Origin: Leptospiraceae bacterium | Lineage (GTDB): Bacteria; Spirochaetota; Leptospiria; Leptospirales; Leptonemataceae | Length of the DNA: 35,288 nucleotides | Assembly (NCBI GenBank): GCA_020441005.1 | Contig: JAGRNA010000049.1 | Span: 1 to 35,288 of the forward strand | Direction: 5' to 3' | Part shown: piece after piece, positions 34,614-35,288 of the stretch | Numbering within the stretch: the stretch's first letter is position 1 | How the letters are laid out: each line of letters opens with the position of its first letter | Program-made: the position numbers and the translations under genes | The notes under the pieces: model-generated | The model's database searches: none | What the model was told of the DNA's origin: nothing | What the model saw: only the letters and a program-made list of their open reading frames with translations

Positions 34614-35159
34614 TCAAGCGGATTCATTTTCGGCTGCATCCAGCTCGTCGTTGAAGCCAAACAGGCGCGGGTCCTTTAATCGATCCACGTACAGCACGCC
34701 GTCCAGGTGATCGCATTCATGCTGGTAGACAATCGCCTGAAAGCCCTCGATGACTTCGGAGTGCTTATCGCCTTGCAAATCATACCATTCCATCCGGATT
34801 TTTTTGGGACGCTCGACATAGCCTCGCATCTCGGGTACTGACAGACAGCCTTCCCACATGCCGCCCGTGTCGCTTTTTAGCGGAGTGATAACCGGATTCA
34901 CCAACGCCTGGAATTCCAGCTCTTGCCCTTTGGATTCCTTGTAGCGGGGATTATCGGATTCAATACCCACCACAACGACCCGCTTTAGAACGCCTATCTG
35001 CGGAGCGGCCAGACCGACGCCATTCGCCGCGATCATCGTTTGCTTCATATCCTTGACCAAATCACGAATCTCCTTGGATCCGATTTCGGTTTCCGGAACT
35101 GCTGCGGCGATTTCCCGCAGCCTCGGATCGCCGATCCGTAATATTTTGCGTATTGCCAT
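34614..35159 (-). CDS. def: peptide deformylase
   Basis: A 181-residue cytoplasmic metallo-enzyme that removes the formyl group from the initiator methionine of new proteins. All three motifs are present: [10 protein letters not shown] (47-56), EGCLSVP (103-109) with the metal ligand C105, and QHECDHLDG (146-154) with H147, H151 and the catalytic E148. Length is usual for the bacterial enzyme. The gene runs alone toward the GT87-like gene; fmt is not adjacent within the window. GCGAG lies about 10 bases before the ATG, and a good promoter is placed about 64-92 bases upstream. Confidence 0.97.
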   Translation of the reverse strand: MAIRKILRIGDPRLREIAAAVPETEIGSKEIRDLVKDMKQTMIAANGVGLAAPQIGVLKRVVVVGIESDNPRYKESKGQELEFQALVNPVITPLKSDTGGMWEGCLSVPEMRGYVERPKKIRMEWYDLQGDKHSEVIEGFQAIVYQHECDHLDGVLYVDRLKDPRLFGFNDELDAAENESA

Positions 35160-35222
35160 TTGTAAATTCTCGCCGGGCAGCTGACCTGTTTGGTAGACGA
35201 TCGGTCAAGCCGAATACAAAAA

Positions 35223-35251
35223 AATAAAAGCGTGGCCCGGCGTAAAGTCAA
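35223..35251 (-). promoter_or_regulatory. candidate sigma-70 promoter for def
   Basis: On the minus strand TTGACT (35251-35246, five of six -35 positions) and TTTATT (35228-35223, four of six -10 positions) are separated by exactly 17 bases. A T-rich stretch follows the -10 box. The leader to the def ATG would be about 57 bases. Confidence 0.5.
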
Positions 35252-35288
35252 TGTCTGTCTGAATCTATGTAACCCGGGGAGATATGTG

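Overview
The window is a dense, chromosome-like stretch of bacterial DNA of moderate GC content, with about 31 confidently called protein genes on both strands. I recognise no tRNA, rRNA, CRISPR array, insertion sequence or phage gene. The bacterium looks diderm: there are predicted lipoproteins, an LpxH-like metallophosphoesterase and many envelope proteins. A CheX-like protein with the E-x-x-N signature, a PilZ protein, a STAS protein, relaxed signal peptides and Leptospira-like membrane glycosyltransferases make a spirochaete of the Leptospira/Leptonema/Turneriella group my best guess. This is an inference from gene content and no ribosomal gene is present to confirm it.

Layout. 1-3545 (minus): an overlapping operon of a degenerate GGDEF membrane protein, a CheX-like protein and a methyltransferase. 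Beyond the methyltransferase, 1-292 stays open in two minus-strand frames. 3622-6272: a helical orphan facing an LtaS-type alkaline-phosphatase-fold enzyme. 6577-9460: an LpxH-like phosphoesterase, an SH3-like envelope protein and a TPM-domain membrane protein with a Ser/Gly tail. 9678-13045 (plus): PilZ, an MTH1187-type thiamine-binding protein, then a GluR0-type ligand-gated K+ channel translationally coupled to an amino-acid permease. 13077-17863 (minus): STAS protein, HExxH lipoprotein, serine hydrolase, thiG, thiH. 17865-20138 (plus): an unknown membrane protein, then GAPDH with a strong ribosome binding site and terminator. 20188-23512: a UGT-like glycosyltransferase and a secreted glycoside-hydrolase-like protein, plus a doubtful small gene. 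23525-27051 (plus): an oadG-oadA-oadB sodium-pump decarboxylase operon. 27240-28517 (minus): a secreted caspase-like protein with ankyrin repeats. 28691-34380: a surface-glycan group (GT-C-like protein, UDP-galactopyranose-mutase-like flavoprotein, GtrA, and a divergent small protein plus GT87-like transferase). 34614-35159 (minus): peptide deformylase.

How the genes may work together. Two biotin and Na+ dependent energy subunits and their enzyme form a complete Na+-translocating decarboxylase, although the catalytic subunit is unusual. The channel and permease would sense and import the same kind of amino-acid ligand. The PilZ protein and the catalytically dead GGDEF protein point to cyclic-di-GMP signalling, and CheX to response-regulator dephosphorylation. 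Three GT-C/GtrA-type proteins suggest lipid-linked sugar transfer to surface glycan.

The most interesting items are the prokaryotic glutamate-receptor-like channel with its hairpin-rich leader, the exported caspase-like/ankyrin protein, and the divergent OadA active-site motifs.
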